Origin: Bradyrhizobium sp. ORS 278
Lineage (GTDB): Bacteria > Pseudomonadota > Alphaproteobacteria > Rhizobiales > Xanthobacteraceae
DNA length: 64,000 nucleotides
Direction of reading: 5' to 3'
Assembly (NCBI RefSeq): GCF_000026145.1
Contig: NC_009445.1
Span: 3,286,001-3,350,000, forward strand
The notes under the pieces are model-generated. The model did not search any database. It saw only the letters and a list, made by a program, of their open reading frames with translations, and was not told the origin of the DNA. The stretch's first letter is position 1; each line of letters starts with the position of its first letter. The position numbers were made by a program, and so were the translations under genes. Below are positions 63,082-64,000 of this stretch, one piece after another.

Positions 63082-63117
63082 AGCGGAGTTTGTGGCACGC
63101 CGCTCGCCCCACACTCC

Positions 63118-63192
63118 GTCATTGCGAGCGTAGCGAAGCAATCCAGGGTGGTGGGCGGAACTCTGGATTGCTTCGCTGCGCTCGCAATGACG
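63118..63192. repeat. Family C palindrome, copy C7
   Basis: It starts GTCATTGCGAGCGTAGCG and ends CGCTGCGCTCGCAATGACG. Confidence 0.87.
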
Positions 63193-63212
63193 CTGTCTTC
63201 CAACAATCGGTC

Positions 63213-63295
63213 GTCATGCCCGGGCTTGTCCCGGGCATCCACGTCGTGCGTCAGCTGCAGCTCGTGGATGGCCGGGTCAAGCCCGGCCATGACGG
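63213..63295. repeat. Family E palindrome, copy E4
   Basis: It starts GTCATGCCCGGGCTTGTCC and ends GGTCAAGCCCGGCCATGACGG, before the molybdenum-enzyme gene on the minus strand. Repeats F1, C7 and E4 fill the whole 62942-63339 gap. Confidence 0.86.
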
Positions 63296-63339
63296 AGGAG
63301 AGAGAGGGGCACTAACTCATCGCCGCACTAGCGCGTGCC

Positions 63340-64000
63340 TCACGCCGCCGTCTTCGCCTTGCCGTCCTGGATGGCGCGCCAGATTTTCTCCGCGGTCAGC
63401 GGCATGTCGAGGTGCTTCACACCGTAGTCCGACAGCGCGTCGATCACCGCATTGATCACGCTTGCCATCGAGCCGGCGCAGCCGGCCTCGCCGCAGCCCT
63501 TGGTACCCAGGGGATTGCTCTTGGCCGGCACCGGATGATTGTCGACCGTCATCATCGGCACGTCCGAGGCGCGCGGCAGGGCGTAGTCCATCAGCGAGCC
63601 GGTGATCGGCTGGCCGCTCTCGTCGTAGCGAAGATGCTCCATCATCGCCTGGCCGATGCCCTGCGCGACGCCGCCATGCAGCTGGCCGGCGACGATCATC
63701 GGATTGATGACCGTGCCAAAGTCGTTGATCGCGGTGTAGCCGACGATGTGCGCCACGCCGGTATCCGGCTCGATCTCGACCTCGCAGACATGGCAGCCGT
63801 TGGGGAAGGTCGACTCCGTCGCCGTTGAATTGTGGTCGACGTCGAGCGAGGCGGGCACGCCGTCGGGCATCTTGCCCTCGCGCATCCGCCGCGCCAGCTC
63901 CATGATGTCGATGCTGCGGTCGGTGCCGGCGATGGTGAACCGGCCGCCCGCGAACTCGATGTCCGCCTCAGACGCCTCGAGCAGATGCGCCGCTGCCTGC
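63340..64000 (-). CDS. Xanthine dehydrogenase family molybdenum-binding subunit (partial)
   Basis: The frame runs from TGA or stop at 63340 upstream to the window edge at 64000, so only about 220 C-terminal residues are seen, beginning AAHLLEASEADIEFAGGRF. GYTAINDFGTVINPMIVAGQLHGGVAQGIGQAM and the molybdenum-site glutamate in GTKGCGEAGCAGSM are diagnostic of the CoxL/XdhB-type large subunit, which oxidises CO, aldehydes or purines. The 5' part is outside the window, and the partner FAD and iron-sulfur genes should lie there. Confidence 0.9.
   Translation of the reverse strand, partial: QAAAHLLEASEADIEFAGGRFTIAGTDRSIDIMELARRMREGKMPDGVPASLDVDHNSTATESTFPNGCHVCEVEIEPDTGVAHIVGYTAINDFGTVINPMIVAGQLHGGVAQGIGQAMMEHLRYDESGQPITGSLMDYALPRASDVPMMTVDNHPVPAKSNPLGTKGCGEAGCAGSMASVINAVIDALSDYGVKHLDMPLTAEKIWRAIQDGKAKTAA

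Overview
The window is GC-rich chromosomal DNA of an alphaproteobacterium, most likely Bradyrhizobium or a close Nitrobacteraceae relative. This rests on the rpsK-rpoA-rplQ end of the ribosomal operon with Bradyrhizobium-like proteins, on the dense intergenic palindromes beginning GTAGCCCGGATGAGCG, GTCATTGCGAGCG or GTAGGGTGGGC, and on the abundance of CoA-ester and ABC-transport genes. No tRNA, rRNA, CRISPR array, transposase or phage gene was seen.

Layout. 1-1875: end of the ribosomal operon, closed by a hairpin terminator. 2.0-5.2 kb: orphan genes (unknown protein, SDR, DUF1330, CLC chloride transporter). 5.4-10.1 kb: a sigma-54-type promoter and a foldable leader precede a NitT/TauT-type ABC importer and an Atz/Trz-family amidohydrolase, probably nitrogen-controlled uptake and deamination of a heterocycle. 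10.7-22.8 kb: a sugar-acid region with two SDRs, an IlvD/Edd dehydratase and a LacI regulator on the minus strand, diverging from a CUT1 ABC importer (ATPase, binding protein, two permeases), a DenD-like dehydrogenase and an SCP2-type thiolase on the plus strand. 23-34 kb: accessory genes, including a protein that joins Lon-N and Clp-N substrate-recognition domains without an ATPase, a decayed RosB/YbaL antiporter, a catalase-like protein convergent with a 1015-residue winged-helix STAND regulator, tiny membrane ORFs, an SBF-like transporter and a long hairpin-rich non-coding stretch.

34.5-39 kb: a CoA-transferase and acyl-CoA dehydrogenase pair, then a thiolase-fold protein without the usual cysteine coupled to a DUF35 partner. 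39.1-39.3 kb: a 33-residue membrane ORF whose stop codon lies in a 15-bp inverted repeat. 39.6-47.8 kb: a glutaminase-STAS-cNMP fusion, an IclR regulator with an operator-like palindrome beside its start, an acyl-CoA carboxyltransferase, an MFS transporter, a thiolase and an enoyl-CoA hydratase. A perfect FNR/FixK-type box lies between the hydratase and a TetR gene. 48.7-56.8 kb: the valine distal pathway (mmsA, isobutyryl-CoA dehydrogenase, 3-hydroxyisobutyryl-CoA hydrolase, mmsB) running on into an acyl-CoA ligase, MaoC hydratase and SDR. 57-64 kb: HI0933-type flavoprotein, D-threonine-aldolase-like PLP enzyme, Uup-like ABC-F ATPase, YaiI-like protein, MaoC-like protein and the 3' part of a xanthine-dehydrogenase-family molybdenum subunit cut by the window end.

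The most striking non-genic signal is the repeat load: at least six unrelated palindromic families (called A to F here, plus G and H), almost all in intergenic space. Several copies end exactly on a TAG stop codon of the flanking gene, and three copies from two families carry a nested 33-39 nt mini-hairpin. The unusual candidates are the Lon-N/Clp-N fusion, the sigma-54 leader, the 5'-UTR hairpin that buries the ribosome site of the STAND regulator, and the hairpin-rich 33.0-33.4 kb element. All family calls come from reading the sequence; none was checked by database search or folding software.
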